A DNA stretch of 64,000 nucleotides from Legionella micdadei (GCF_000953635.1 NZ_LN614830.1:425001-489000), one strand, 5' to 3'. Shown: positions 33,961 to 42,629, counted from the stretch's first letter. Numbers and translations: made by a program. The notes: a model not told the origin generated them from the sequence alone.

Positions 33961-34650
33961 ATGATACGTTTTTCTGCGCGCTCGATATCCTCCTTAATTA
34001 GTTCATTTCTTTTGCTTTTGACGACAATTTCTTATGCTCAAGACAATCTGTCATTTAAGCTTTTTATTTCCAATAACACTGCCAAAATGCAAATGAGAGA
34101 GGCTTACACTCGATTAACCAGCTCCCTACAAGAAAAATTGAAAAATGGAATTATCGATGTCTTACAAAAAAATCAAGTTGAACAAGGTAAATTTAAAACT
34201 ATTCTTGGTGTGTATCAAATGAGAAATACACAAGCAGTAACAGCAGATAATGGTGTGCTTTTTTCTGGCCATATGTTGGGCGAGAAGATGATTTTTGCTT
34301 TGTCCAAGTATTTAGCAAAAAAATTTAATCAAGAAAGCATCGCAATATTTATCCGGGCGGATGAGGCTCCCATAGGGGATACCATCTTGGTTTTTGCGCT
34401 TCCGCCAACGATTACTGAAGCCGTTAGTCTAATTCAAAAAAAGTTGCCTTCTACTTACGGTAAGGCTTTTTCTATCCACTTAAGCAATACGCATACTGGT
34501 TTTGCTTCAACAAGGGTAACTGCAGTTGAATGGCTAGGCCAGAAAACTGATGTGGGTCTGATTAGAAAAGCTTTTCCCAAGGATACTGTCATCCCACGTC
34601 ATGGAAAAGCCTTTTTAGCCTATCAAGATGGTTCAAAAAGTAGATTATAG
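33961..34650 (+). CDS. Exported protein of unknown function
   Basis: I do not recognise the family. The 229-residue product has a convincing signal peptide (residues 1-26, hydrophobic core SSFLLLLTTI, likely cut after SYA), so it should be periplasmic or beyond. The rest has no Cys and no clear motif; it includes a KLKNGIIDVLQKNQ helix and an FASTRVTAVEWLGQKTDVGL segment. No strong ribosome-binding site precedes the ATG. It is separated from rplQ by the terminator and is convergent with ssb, so it is probably a single-gene unit. Confidence 0.8.
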   Translation: MIRFSARSISSLISSFLLLLTTISYAQDNLSFKLFISNNTAKMQMREAYTRLTSSLQEKLKNGIIDVLQKNQVEQGKFKTILGVYQMRNTQAVTADNGVLFSGHMLGEKMIFALSKYLAKKFNQESIAIFIRADEAPIGDTILVFALPPTITEAVSLIQKKLPSTYGKAFSIHLSNTHTGFASTRVTAVEWLGQKTDVGLIRKAFPKDTVIPRHGKAFLAYQDGSKSRL

Positions 34651-34718
34651 CAACTGACTTAACATGGCAGTTGCTGCTTATCGATAATGCGTTAGTCGGA
34701 AATAACCACTTGGGGACA

Positions 34719-35189
34719 TTAAAACGGAATATCATCATCCAATTCATCAAAAGCGTCTTGTGGTGAAAGAGCTGCTTGTGGTTTACGGGAATTTGGTTGG
34801 TGTTGTGTTTGAGGTGAAGAAGGCATATCTTCATAATTAACGGAACCACCAGTTTTGCTGTCCAGCATTTGGATATCAGACGCAACAATTTCAGTTGTAT
34901 AACGATCTTGCCCCTGTTGATCTTGCCATTTACGAGTACGCAGACTGCCTTCAACATACAATTTTGAACCTTTGCGGATGTATTCGCCGGCAATTTCGCC
35001 TAACCGATTGAAACAGACCACACGATGCCATTCAGTACGCTCTTGTTTTTCTCCAGTTTGCTTATCCTTCCATGTTTCACTAGTAGCTACTGATAAGGTG
35101 GTTACCGCGTTGCCATTCGGCATATATCTTACATCTGGGTCAACGCCGACATTTCCTACCAAGATAACTTTATTGATCCCACGAGCCAT
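34719..35189 (-). CDS. ssb: Single-stranded DNA-binding protein
   Basis: SSB coats single-stranded DNA and recruits repair and replication proteins through its tail. The start at 35189 gives [38 protein letters not shown], with AGGAGA upstream; a longer frame from 35246 is rejected. The 156-residue protein has the OB domain to about residue 110, a Gln/Pro/Ser-rich linker, and the acidic C-terminal tip DDDIPF that binds partner proteins. The MFS gene lies directly upstream on the same strand. Confidence 0.97.
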   Translation of the reverse strand: MARGINKVILVGNVGVDPDVRYMPNGNAVTTLSVATSETWKDKQTGEKQERTEWHRVVCFNRLGEIAGEYIRKGSKLYVEGSLRTRKWQDQQGQDRYTTEIVASDIQMLDSKTGGSVNYEDMPSSPQTQHQPNSRKPQAALSPQDAFDELDDDIPF

Positions 35190-35296
35190 TTTTATTCTCC
35201 TGCGTGCGAAAGTTAGAGCAGGATTATAACGAGGGTGGGGTGACAATTCTATATCTTGACCTTAATCCAACAGTAATTTCGTAAGGTTAGTACAAC

Positions 35297-36667
35297 CTAA
35301 GTAGATTGATCGGTTTCTTGTAAAATTTGTTCAGCACTACCAGGTTGATAATTAGCTTTATCGATTCGTACATAAATGACCTTTTCTTCTTCGGCAATAA
35401 AAACATCTTTGATTCCAACTAGGGCTTTTAATTGTTTGATTAAAGCTGTTTCATTTTTTATTGCCGAAGGGTAGCTTAAAATTAAAGTGGAGAGGTAAGC
35501 CTCGGGTTTCATAAAGAAAGCAATGACAAGCCATATTAGACTAATTACCGCATTACATAAGAAGACACCCCTGTTTCCGGTATATTGATATAACAAGCCT
35601 GCTGTTAAGCCACCCATAAAGATGCCTAAAAATTGACTACTGGAATAAACCCCCATGGCAGTGCCTTTTGTAGTTGGTCCGGCTTGTTTTGAAACAAGAG
35701 AGGGAAGGATCGCTTCGAGAACATTAAATGCAACGAAATACAAAAACATCAAACCACAAAATAATAACCAATATTGATTAGCTAAGACGAGGGATAGTTG
35801 GGCAAGGCTAGTTATTAAAACAGACAATATAAAAATCAATTTCATCTGCTGTTTTTTTTCTGCTAAAAGAATAAACGGCAACATTAGCAGGAAAGAGAAA
35901 AGCATTAGTGGAAGGTAAAAATACCATTGCTCGGTTAGATTTCCTTGCTTAATTTGTTGCTGCAAGAGCATAGGGATCACATAGAATGTGGCGGTTAAAA
36001 TAAAGTGCTGGAAGAAAATGCCGAAGTTTAAACGCTGTAGGTGTTTATTAAGAATAACGGTTATAAAAAGAGAAGATTTAACTTCACTATCAATGTGAAA
36101 ACACTCTTTTTGTGGAGTAGGGATTACTGCATGCACAAAAAAAAGGCCGAGTAGAGCTAAGGCAGTGGTTAAATAAAAAATACCAGCTAAACCGTAATGG
36201 CTTGTCAGTGCTGGGCTAACTACCATGGCTAGGCTAAAAGATAAGCCAATAGTCATACCAATTACTGCCATGGCTTTCGTGCGCTGCTCATCGGGGGTAA
36301 GATCAGCAAGCAATGCAATTAAGACACTGCCGATAGCTCCCATTCCTTGTAATGTTCGTGCAAGAATCATCGTATAAATAGAGTGACTCAATGCGCCGAT
36401 TAAGCTGCCAAAAATAAAAAAGAGTAAACCTATAGTTAGTATTGGTTTTCTGCCAAAGCGATCGGACAGTATACCCATGGGCATCTGCAAAATACCTTGG
36501 CTTAGACCATAACTTCCTAAGGCTAAGCCAATAAGAGTAGGTGTTGCTCCCTGAAGATGAGTTGCAAAAACAGTAAATACAGGGATTAACATGAATAATC
36601 CCAGCATACGGAAGGAGAAAATGGCAGCGATCGGCAAGACGCTATTTAACCAAGGATGCTTCATCAA
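35297..36667 (-). CDS. MFS transporter, YajR-like
   Basis: This is a 456-residue inner-membrane transporter with about twelve helices. The N-terminal region (FSFRMLGLFMLIPVFTVFATHLQGA) and motif A GILSDRFGRKPIL (about residues 65-77) resemble E. coli YajR. After the last helix (near 385) a soluble C-terminal segment, YLSTLILSYPSAIKNETALIKQL to VIYVRIDKANY, resembles the small ferredoxin-like domain of YajR. The substrate is unknown. Association of such a transporter with ssb is common in gammaproteobacteria. A two-Met start is possible (ATG ATG). Confidence 0.85.
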   Translation of the reverse strand: MMKHPWLNSVLPIAAIFSFRMLGLFMLIPVFTVFATHLQGATPTLIGLALGSYGLSQGILQMPMGILSDRFGRKPILTIGLLFFIFGSLIGALSHSIYTMILARTLQGMGAIGSVLIALLADLTPDEQRTKAMAVIGMTIGLSFSLAMVVSPALTSHYGLAGIFYLTTALALLGLFFVHAVIPTPQKECFHIDSEVKSSLFITVILNKHLQRLNFGIFFQHFILTATFYVIPMLLQQQIKQGNLTEQWYFYLPLMLFSFLLMLPFILLAEKKQQMKLIFILSVLITSLAQLSLVLANQYWLLFCGLMFLYFVAFNVLEAILPSLVSKQAGPTTKGTAMGVYSSSQFLGIFMGGLTAGLLYQYTGNRGVFLCNAVISLIWLVIAFFMKPEAYLSTLILSYPSAIKNETALIKQLKALVGIKDVFIAEEEKVIYVRIDKANYQPGSAEQILQETDQST

Positions 36668-36834
36668 CAGTGTTATGTCTTTGTACGGTTTGCAAATGGT
36701 ACAAAGTTAGTAGCTTTGATACAAGGATATATGCATTTTTCATGATAGTTCTTACTACAAAGCGAAGCGATTTAGTTTATAGCCAGGGCGTTGATTCTAT
36801 TAATTTAGAGTTTGACACTTGATCAGCAAGTTAA

Positions 36835-36861
36835 TTGACAGAGTCCACAATTCACTGTAGT
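36835..36861 (+). promoter_or_regulatory. Possible promoter of the FabL-type gene
   Basis: TTGACA at 36835-36840 is a perfect -35; the best -10 at usable spacing is TGTAGT (36856-36861), four of six. A second TTGACA lies at 36812-36817, and between them ACTTG-ATCAG-CAAGT is a small inverted repeat that could bind a regulator. The site is predicted from sequence only. Confidence 0.35.
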
Positions 36862-36892
36862 TTGAGGCATTTTTAATCGAGAGGATAATTGC

Positions 36893-37648
36893 ATGGCTTC
36901 GCAGTTTGCTAATAAAGTTGCCCTGATTACTGGCGGGGCGCGTGGAATCGGAAAGGCAACGGCACTCAAATTCGCGCAATGTGGAGCTGATATAGCCATT
37001 GTTTATTACAACAGTTCTGATGAAGCGCAAGCATTGATAGATGAAATACAAAGATTAGGCAGCAAAGCGGTGGCAATTCAAGCTAATGTTGCTGATCAGC
37101 AATCGGTTAAAGAAATGTATGGAGTCTTTCGCGAACATTTTAACCATTTAGATTTTCTAATTAGTAATGCTGCCAGCGGGGTATTAAAACCAGCCTTAAA
37201 AATGTCGACTAAACACTGGCGCTGGTGTATGGAAACAAATGCTTTGGCATTAAATCATTTAGTTTCCGAAGGATTAACACTGATGAATCGGGGCGGACGA
37301 GTGATCGCGTTATCGAGCTTAGGCGCACATAGAGCGATTCCTAACTATGGTTTTATCGGTGCTTCAAAAGCAGCATTAGAAGCTTTAGTGCGTTCGTTGA
37401 GCCTTGAATTGGCAGAGTACGGTATAACAGTCAACACGGTCTCTGCTGGGGTTGTGGACACGGATGCTTTAAAACACTTTCCTAATCGAGAGCAATTACT
37501 CGATGAGTACCAGGGGCATTCCCTCGCAGCTCGCCCATTATCAACACAAGATGTAGCCAACGCCGTTTATTTATTGTGTTTACCCGAAGCAGAAATGATC
37601 AACGCGCATACCTTATTTGTTGATGCAGGTTATAGCCGAGTGGGATGA
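36893..37648 (+). CDS. fabL: FabL-type enoyl-ACP reductase (SDR family)
   Basis: This protein probably reduces enoyl-acyl carrier protein with NADPH in fatty acid elongation. The 251-residue SDR has the nucleotide motif TGGARGIG (13-20), NAASGVLKP (92-100), and Y152 with K159. The Tyr-x6-Lys spacing is that of enoyl reductases, not the Tyr-x3-Lys of ordinary SDRs. The stretch VDTDALKHFPNRE (188-200) is almost identical to Bacillus FabL as I recall it. AGAGGAT precedes the ATG. It is alone on its strand. A general SDR oxidoreductase role remains possible. Confidence 0.85.
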   Translation: MASQFANKVALITGGARGIGKATALKFAQCGADIAIVYYNSSDEAQALIDEIQRLGSKAVAIQANVADQQSVKEMYGVFREHFNHLDFLISNAASGVLKPALKMSTKHWRWCMETNALALNHLVSEGLTLMNRGGRVIALSSLGAHRAIPNYGFIGASKAALEALVRSLSLELAEYGITVNTVSAGVVDTDALKHFPNREQLLDEYQGHSLAARPLSTQDVANAVYLLCLPEAEMINAHTLFVDAGYSRVG

Positions 37649-37654
37649 AAACGT

Positions 37655-37689
37655 AGCAATTGTCTTGAGTTTGGATCAAGACAGTTGCT
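37655..37689. terminator. Bidirectional hairpin between convergent fabL and hutG
   Basis: AGCAATTGTCTTGA (37655-37668) pairs with TCAAGACAGTTGCT (37676-37689) with a single G-U, around a seven-base loop. It occupies most of the 57 bases between the two stop codons and could end both transcripts. T-rich sequence follows only loosely on the + strand. Confidence 0.7.
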
Positions 37690-37705
37690 CAAGAGTTGAT
37701 TTTGA

Positions 37706-38491
37706 TTATTTTTGAATTTCAGCAATTAATAACGACAACAATTCTGAGAGCATGATTTGGCATGCTTTTGCTTTTTCAATGTCATAAGTAAAAGGAAAAG
37801 ATTCAGCCATGTAATTAAGCTGAGTAAATTCCAATTGGATTGCCTCGATGTTTTCAACAGGATTACCATAATGCCGCGTAATGTATCCGCCTTTAAAGCG
37901 TCCATTAAGGGCAGTGGAATAAGCCGTATTTTGGCAATAAGCAGCCACTTTATCAACCAAGGCTTTATTGGCTGATTGGCCATCTGCCGTACCCAGATTA
38001 ATGCTGGGTAGGATGCCTTCAAATAATGTGGGAACTTGTGAACGGATTGAATGAGCGTCAAATAGGATAACACGGCCCTTAGTTTTCAACTCATGAATTA
38101 GGGATCGCAGTTTATTATGATAAGGAAGCCAATACCTAGTGATGCGATTTTGTATTTCCTCTTCAGTTGGCTCCATCCCCTTTTGGTAAATGGGATTGCC
38201 GTCAAATAAAGTTGTTGGGCATAAAGCTGTAGTGAATTTCCCTGGATAGAGTGATTGCCCAGTAGGCGGGCGGTTAAGATCGATGACATAGCGAGAGTGA
38301 GTCGCTACTAAGACATGAATGCCCATTTCCTTTGCGAAACTATAAAGCGCCTCTAAATGCCAATCTGTATCAGGAAGTTGTTTAGCAGGTGCACGAAAAC
38401 GTTGCAATAGATCGTTTGGTACATAAGTGCCTGTGTGAGGGATGCTCAATATAACAGGCACGGTTCCTGGTATATATTTGTATAATTCCAT
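37706..38491 (-). CDS. hutG: N-formylglutamate deformylase
   Basis: This enzyme would hydrolyse N-formylglutamate to glutamate and formate, the last step of the five-step histidine degradation route. The 261-residue protein has the family pattern VILSIPHTGTYVP (13-25), DTDWHLE (41-47), a THSRYVIDLNRPP segment, and the downstream LFDAHSI metal-site motif. It begins six bases after the stop of hutF on the same strand, so the two are an operon and act in succession. Confidence 0.93.
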   Translation of the reverse strand: MELYKYIPGTVPVILSIPHTGTYVPNDLLQRFRAPAKQLPDTDWHLEALYSFAKEMGIHVLVATHSRYVIDLNRPPTGQSLYPGKFTTALCPTTLFDGNPIYQKGMEPTEEEIQNRITRYWLPYHNKLRSLIHELKTKGRVILFDAHSIRSQVPTLFEGILPSINLGTADGQSANKALVDKVAAYCQNTAYSTALNGRFKGGYITRHYGNPVENIEAIQLEFTQLNYMAESFPFTYDIEKAKACQIMLSELLSLLIAEIQK

Positions 38492-38497
38492 CTAAAT

Positions 38498-39883
38498 TTA
38501 CCTGTGTAAATAAGTTTTTATTGTGTTCGTATAAGCTTTTAATACCTCATCTTCTGCAATATGCCTGAAATTTTTTACTACATGCTGGCCTCCAGCAATA
38601 ACATGACGGACAGGATTAGCGTTACCGGCAAATATCATTGCATCTAAAATCAAGCTGTTTGATTTAAATAAAAGTGAAGGATTTTGGGTGTCGAGGATAA
38701 TGAAATCGGCGCGGTTGCCAATTTCGATACTGCCTGCAGGGCGCCCTAATGCTCGGGTTCCGCCAAGAAGGGCTTGTTGATATAGCACTGTGCCCACAGA
38801 AGGTTCGGTGGGTGTTTTTGTAATGGCGCGTTCGTGATGGATCAGACGCTGACCATATTCAAGCATGCGAAGCTCATCAACAATACTCACCGAGATGTTG
38901 CTGTCAGTGCCAATTCCCCATTTGCCTTTTTCCCGAATATACTCTGGCAAATTGAATAAACCATCCCCAAGATTCGCCTCTGTTATCGGACAAAGACCAG
39001 CAACGGCACCGCTATGCGCTAGGCGTTGAGTTTCATGCGCTGTCATATGTGTGGCATGAACAAGGCACCAATGTGAATTAATGTCCACATGATTCAATAA
39101 CCATTCTACCGGGCGCTGCCCACTCCACTGTAGGCAATCAGTGACCTCTTTTGTTTGTTCTGCGATGTGAATATGAATAGGGCTTTGGGGCGCAATGTGT
39201 TTCATAGCAGCAGTGGCATGTTGCAACATGTCTGGTGTGACGGCACGTAGCGAATGATGAGCTAAGCCAATGATGACTTGGGGTTCATCTTTATACGCTT
39301 TCACGAGCGAAGAAATAATATCGAGGATTTGCGTTTCATTATTAATGAACCGCTTTTGATTCACCGTGGGTTTTTGCCCCCCAAATCCACTGTAACTGTA
39401 GAGTACAGGCAAAAGAGTAATTGCAATGCCAACTTCCTGGGCTGCAGAAATGATATGATGCGATGTTAAGCAACGCTCCTGATAAGGCGTGCCGTTTGGT
39501 TGATGGTGGATGTAATGAAATTCGCCAACAGTTGTAAATCCGGCTTTAAGCATCTCTATGTAAACCTGAGCTGCAATTGCTTGCAAATCTTCAGGGGTAA
39601 GCTTTTCAAGAAACCGGTACATGGTTTCTCGCCAAGTCCAAAAGCTCTCCTTTTCCGCGGTTGCTCGCTCTGCGAGTCCTGCCATTGCACGTTGGAACGC
39701 ATGGGAATGAAGATTCAGCATCCCTGGTAGCATGGCGCCTTCAAAATGGATGGCATTGTTGGGGGGGGGGTTACAGGAAACGTCAGTGATGTACCCAGCT
39801 TTGTCTACCGCAATAAGTACATTGTCAGCCCAGCCAGTGGGTAAAAGTGCGCTGTTGGCAAAATAACTGCAATGCGGATGCAA
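38498..39883 (-). CDS. hutF: Formimidoylglutamate deiminase
   Basis: HutF converts N-formimino-glutamate to N-formylglutamate, the substrate of the neighbouring HutG. The 461-residue amidohydrolase has metal ligands H59 and H61 in NLHSHAFQRAM, a later IHIHIAEQTKEV motif, WCLVHATHMT and the GIGTDSNISVS Asp motif. Codons 38-41 (Asn-Pro-Pro-Pro) contain a run of ten Cs on the coding strand (Gs at 39761-39770), where slippage would shift the frame. hutH, hutU and hutI are not in this window. Confidence 0.93.
   Translation of the reverse strand: MHPHCSYFANSALLPTGWADNVLIAVDKAGYITDVSCNPPPNNAIHFEGAMLPGMLNLHSHAFQRAMAGLAERATAEKESFWTWRETMYRFLEKLTPEDLQAIAAQVYIEMLKAGFTTVGEFHYIHHQPNGTPYQERCLTSHHIISAAQEVGIAITLLPVLYSYSGFGGQKPTVNQKRFINNETQILDIISSLVKAYKDEPQVIIGLAHHSLRAVTPDMLQHATAAMKHIAPQSPIHIHIAEQTKEVTDCLQWSGQRPVEWLLNHVDINSHWCLVHATHMTAHETQRLAHSGAVAGLCPITEANLGDGLFNLPEYIREKGKWGIGTDSNISVSIVDELRMLEYGQRLIHHERAITKTPTEPSVGTVLYQQALLGGTRALGRPAGSIEIGNRADFIILDTQNPSLLFKSNSLILDAMIFAGNANPVRHVIAGGQHVVKNFRHIAEDEVLKAYTNTIKTYLHR
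39761..39770 (-). repeat. Homopolymer tract of ten C in hutF
   Basis: Ten consecutive Gs on the + strand (Cs in the coding strand) lie near the 5' end of hutF, encoding N-P-P-P at residues 38-41. A gain or loss of one base would truncate the protein within a few codons. It is the longest G/C homopolymer I noticed in the window. Confidence 0.95.
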
Positions 39884-40002
39884 GGAAACTTCCTTTCGAC
39901 GTTATCATTATAGTTATCATAAACATAGAGGCAGCTATTATCTACCTAAATTTTTTGAGAGACTGATGTCAACAAAATAGCAAGACAATTTGGAATAATG
40001 AA

Positions 40003-40428
40003 TTAGCTTTCGCCAATTCGCTTAAATTCTTGCTCTCCAAAAATCGCAGACGGATAAGTGTAGTACTTAAATTCGAGTAAATTGTTGCTAGGGTCTTTAA
40101 GAAAAAAAGATTGATGCTCAATCTTGGAGTTAGGAAAGCGCGTTTTTAACGGAATTTCAAATTGCACTTGTTTATCAATTAGGCGTTCTACAAACGCTTC
40201 AAATTCAGTTTTTTCAAGAAAAATCAAACCAAAATGACGAGGATAAATGCCTTGTTGTATCGGTAACGGCTCATTGATTTTGTGTGCCACAATTTGATGA
40301 TTGCCTAGTTGAATAATTAAAGCGTGCTCTGATTCACGACCTAGGTTACAGCCTAACAGCTCTAAATAAAAGTGTTTAGCTAGGTCAAAATCATGAATTG
40401 GAAAAGCTAAGTGAAAGAGTGTATTCAT
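40003..40428 (-). CDS. VOC-fold (glyoxalase/dioxygenase superfamily) protein
   Basis: The 141-residue protein has the vicinal-oxygen-chelate pattern: LFHLAFPIHDFDLAKHFYLELLGC at the start, RHFGLIF in the middle and DPSNNLLEFKYY at the end. Candidate metal ligands are H6, H65 and E119. It resembles the group annotated as predicted extradiol-type dioxygenases. The substrate is not evident from context; neighbours are hutF upstream and an exported protein downstream, both on the same strand. Confidence 0.85.
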   Translation of the reverse strand: MNTLFHLAFPIHDFDLAKHFYLELLGCNLGRESEHALIIQLGNHQIVAHKINEPLPIQQGIYPRHFGLIFLEKTEFEAFVERLIDKQVQFEIPLKTRFPNSKIEHQSFFLKDPSNNLLEFKYYTYPSAIFGEQEFKRIGES

Positions 40429-40502
40429 TTTATATAATCATTTAGATGAGTGGGTCTATAATCTGATTTTACTATATATATGGGCAAGTAGCTGCAATGC
40501 TC

Positions 40503-41591
40503 TTACAGAGGTTGGGCTTGTTGTAGTGTGTTAATGAAATCTGCCGCCATCGTCTCCAAATCGGGTCCTAAATGAAGTGATAATGGCCATTTAAAAAGCA
40601 TTATCGTCAGCACATTTCGATGTTCAGCTAAGTTTAAATCCCTACTTCCGGATTTATTTGGGATCATTTGCTGGTGGGGATTATATTTACTTGTTAAATG
40701 GCGCTTAATCTTAGTAATTAATGCAGAATGATGAAAGCTATCAAGTAGACAGAAAGTTAATCCTACTTCAGCAACAACATCCGGTTTGGTCCTCTTTAAA
40801 ATGAGGTCCATATGCTGCTCGAAATACTGATAGATCCATTTAAATTGTTTATAGGCTATGCGTTTTTGGTAGTAATCGCTTGCAGCAAAAATAATATGCG
40901 TCATGCCATAAATTTTATCTTCAAACGCCTTGTCGGAAAGATATGGATCTTTATTATCTGCAAAGATCGTTTTAAAACGATGGATGTATTTTTTTCGAAG
41001 ATCAATTAATTTAAGCCGATTAAGCAGGAAAACAAAATTAGCCACTTGAGCAGGAGACGTTTTTATTACTGAGGGGCTTAAGAGGAAGGAACTCAAAGGC
41101 CGAAGATTTTCCTTAATTTGAAGAATTGCAATTTTTGCATGAGGGTATAACGGCGAGTTTAAAATATTTAATTGTTGTGCGTGATCAAGAATGAGTAAGA
41201 TTTTAAGTAGATTATCCATTTCTGGAAATTGAGCGAGTAATGCTTTTCGATTTTTAGTTTTTGAAAGATTTTTATTCTCTAAGGGCAGATTAATCGTATT
41301 TGCATTAGAAACAGTACGCATAGAATCTGGTGTGGTTTTTAATAATTGGTGAAGCTGCATGCTTTCAATAAATTGAAAGCTGATAATGGGATACAAGTAC
41401 TCTTTTTTTCCAGTGATCCGGTATAAACGTACAGCATAATGCGATTGGATGATAGGTTTTAGTCTAAAGAGATTGCTGTCGAATTTTTGTTGTATCTTGT
41501 CGGCTATATCCGCGGTTGACGCCTTTGATAACAGGCTAAGCAAACATAAGAGTAAAATCGCGTGGAGTTTTAAGATTTTTAAAACCGTCAT
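40503..41591 (-). CDS. Exported protein of unknown function, possibly DUF3541-like
   Basis: With the start at 41591 (AGGGGT upstream) the 362-residue product begins with a signal peptide (MTVLKILKLHAILLLCLLSLLSKA, cut near residue 24); starts at 41618 or 41651 would bury it. The body is helical and basic, with HYAVRLYRITGKKEYLYPI near 45-65 and LAEHRNVLTIMLFKWPLSL near the C-terminus. Its size and ends recall DUF3541 proteins, but I am unsure. No catalytic motif is visible. Confidence 0.75.
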   Translation of the reverse strand: MTVLKILKLHAILLLCLLSLLSKASTADIADKIQQKFDSNLFRLKPIIQSHYAVRLYRITGKKEYLYPIISFQFIESMQLHQLLKTTPDSMRTVSNANTINLPLENKNLSKTKNRKALLAQFPEMDNLLKILLILDHAQQLNILNSPLYPHAKIAILQIKENLRPLSSFLLSPSVIKTSPAQVANFVFLLNRLKLIDLRKKYIHRFKTIFADNKDPYLSDKAFEDKIYGMTHIIFAASDYYQKRIAYKQFKWIYQYFEQHMDLILKRTKPDVVAEVGLTFCLLDSFHHSALITKIKRHLTSKYNPHQQMIPNKSGSRDLNLAEHRNVLTIMLFKWPLSLHLGPDLETMAADFINTLQQAQPL

Positions 41592-41712
41592 AGACCCCTG
41601 TTCATAAGGATATTCCATCCTAAAAGGGCGAACTTTAGCATCTATCGTCAAAATTGCAACAATTTATTTTCTTTACGGAAGAACTTGAATTGAGGGATAA
41701 GATGCTATGAAA

Positions 41713-41741
41713 CTGACAAAGTTGGATTTTTTTATTACAAT
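41713..41741 (+). promoter_or_regulatory. Predicted promoter of the HAD-like gene
   Basis: CTGACA (41713-41718, five of six) and TACAAT (41736-41741, five of six) are separated by exactly 17 bases. The gene's ATG is 31 bases beyond, with GGGAGG as ribosome-binding site. Confidence 0.7.
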
Positions 41742-41772
41742 ACAACCATTTTGAAGGGTTGGGAGGCAAAAA

Positions 41773-42495
41773 ATGATTATCGCTGTTTTTTCCATAGGTC
41801 AATTTATATCCTCTGATGTTAAAAAATTGAAGGAAGGTTTTACTGAATATTTTGCTAGTCGGAATCCGGACATAACAGGTGAAAAGGTTTGGAACTGGAT
41901 GATTGCCAACCTAAACCCCTTAAGGGTGGCTGATATTACTCTTGAACAATTTTGTGAAAACCTAAACCAGCATTTTAAAACCGAAATTAGCTTTGCCGAT
42001 TTTCAGAGAATTTTTAATTCCATGGCAGAGGTTAATGAAGAATCACTGAAGCGGATTGCTGAATTTCAAGCATTACTAGAGGCAAACAAGGATATCCAAA
42101 TTTTGTTAGTTTCGCATACTAATTATTCTCATTTAAACTATATCCTTGAACAAATTGGCCATCGGTTACCACATTTTGGAGTAATAAGTACTAAGAATGA
42201 CTGGCCTGAGAAGGCTCAAATTCTGTTTGTGCCTTCGATGTCTTCCAAATGCCCTGATCATCCAGGTACCTTAGCGTACGCTTTAGCAAAACTTGAAGTC
42301 CATCCGGAAACCACTTTAATTTCTTTCTTAAATTCAATTCAACAATTTGAAGGGCACCCGAATTTTCAATATATCAGTGCGGGAGCCACTTTAAATCCAC
42401 AAATGATATTCTCCCAGCTGAAAGGGGTGCAGGAAAAAGTTAGTCGGCAAGAAGAAAAGCCGGTAGAGCAGGAAACAACTAGCTTAGTTTGTTAG
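41773..42495 (+). CDS. HAD-superfamily protein lacking catalytic residues (pseudoenzyme)
   Basis: The 240-residue protein follows the layout of YihX-like HAD phosphatases but is degenerate. Motif I, normally FDIGNVL with the nucleophile Asp, reads FSIGQFI (6-12), with Ser for Asp. Motif II survives as LLVSHTNYSH (111-120). The motif III region reads SSKCPDHPGTLAYALAKLEVHPETTL (157-182), which keeps the Lys. Motif IV, normally FIDDS, is ISFLNS (183-188), with both Asp lost. The C-terminus is E-rich (EEKPVEQETTSLVC). A binding or decoy role, or export, is possible. Confidence 0.7.
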   Translation: MIIAVFSIGQFISSDVKKLKEGFTEYFASRNPDITGEKVWNWMIANLNPLRVADITLEQFCENLNQHFKTEISFADFQRIFNSMAEVNEESLKRIAEFQALLEANKDIQILLVSHTNYSHLNYILEQIGHRLPHFGVISTKNDWPEKAQILFVPSMSSKCPDHPGTLAYALAKLEVHPETTLISFLNSIQQFEGHPNFQYISAGATLNPQMIFSQLKGVQEKVSRQEEKPVEQETTSLVC

Positions 42496-42524
42496 AAATA
42501 TACCGTCTGGGTAGAATAAAATAG

Positions 42525-42552
42525 GGAGCTTTTTAGTGCACTAAGAAGCTCC
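42525..42552. terminator. Hairpin between the HAD-like gene and dinB
   Basis: GGAGCTTTTTAGTG (42525-42538) is followed directly by CACTAAGAAGCTCC (42539-42552), a 14-base near-perfect palindrome with one G-T, then TTCTTCTT. It is likely to terminate the upstream gene. Confidence 0.7.
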
Positions 42553-42629
42553 TTCTTCTTCATTAGACCTGGTTTTGAAATACGCTCATCGATAAAATCA
42601 AACAACATTCTTTAAGCTCACCAAGCACA

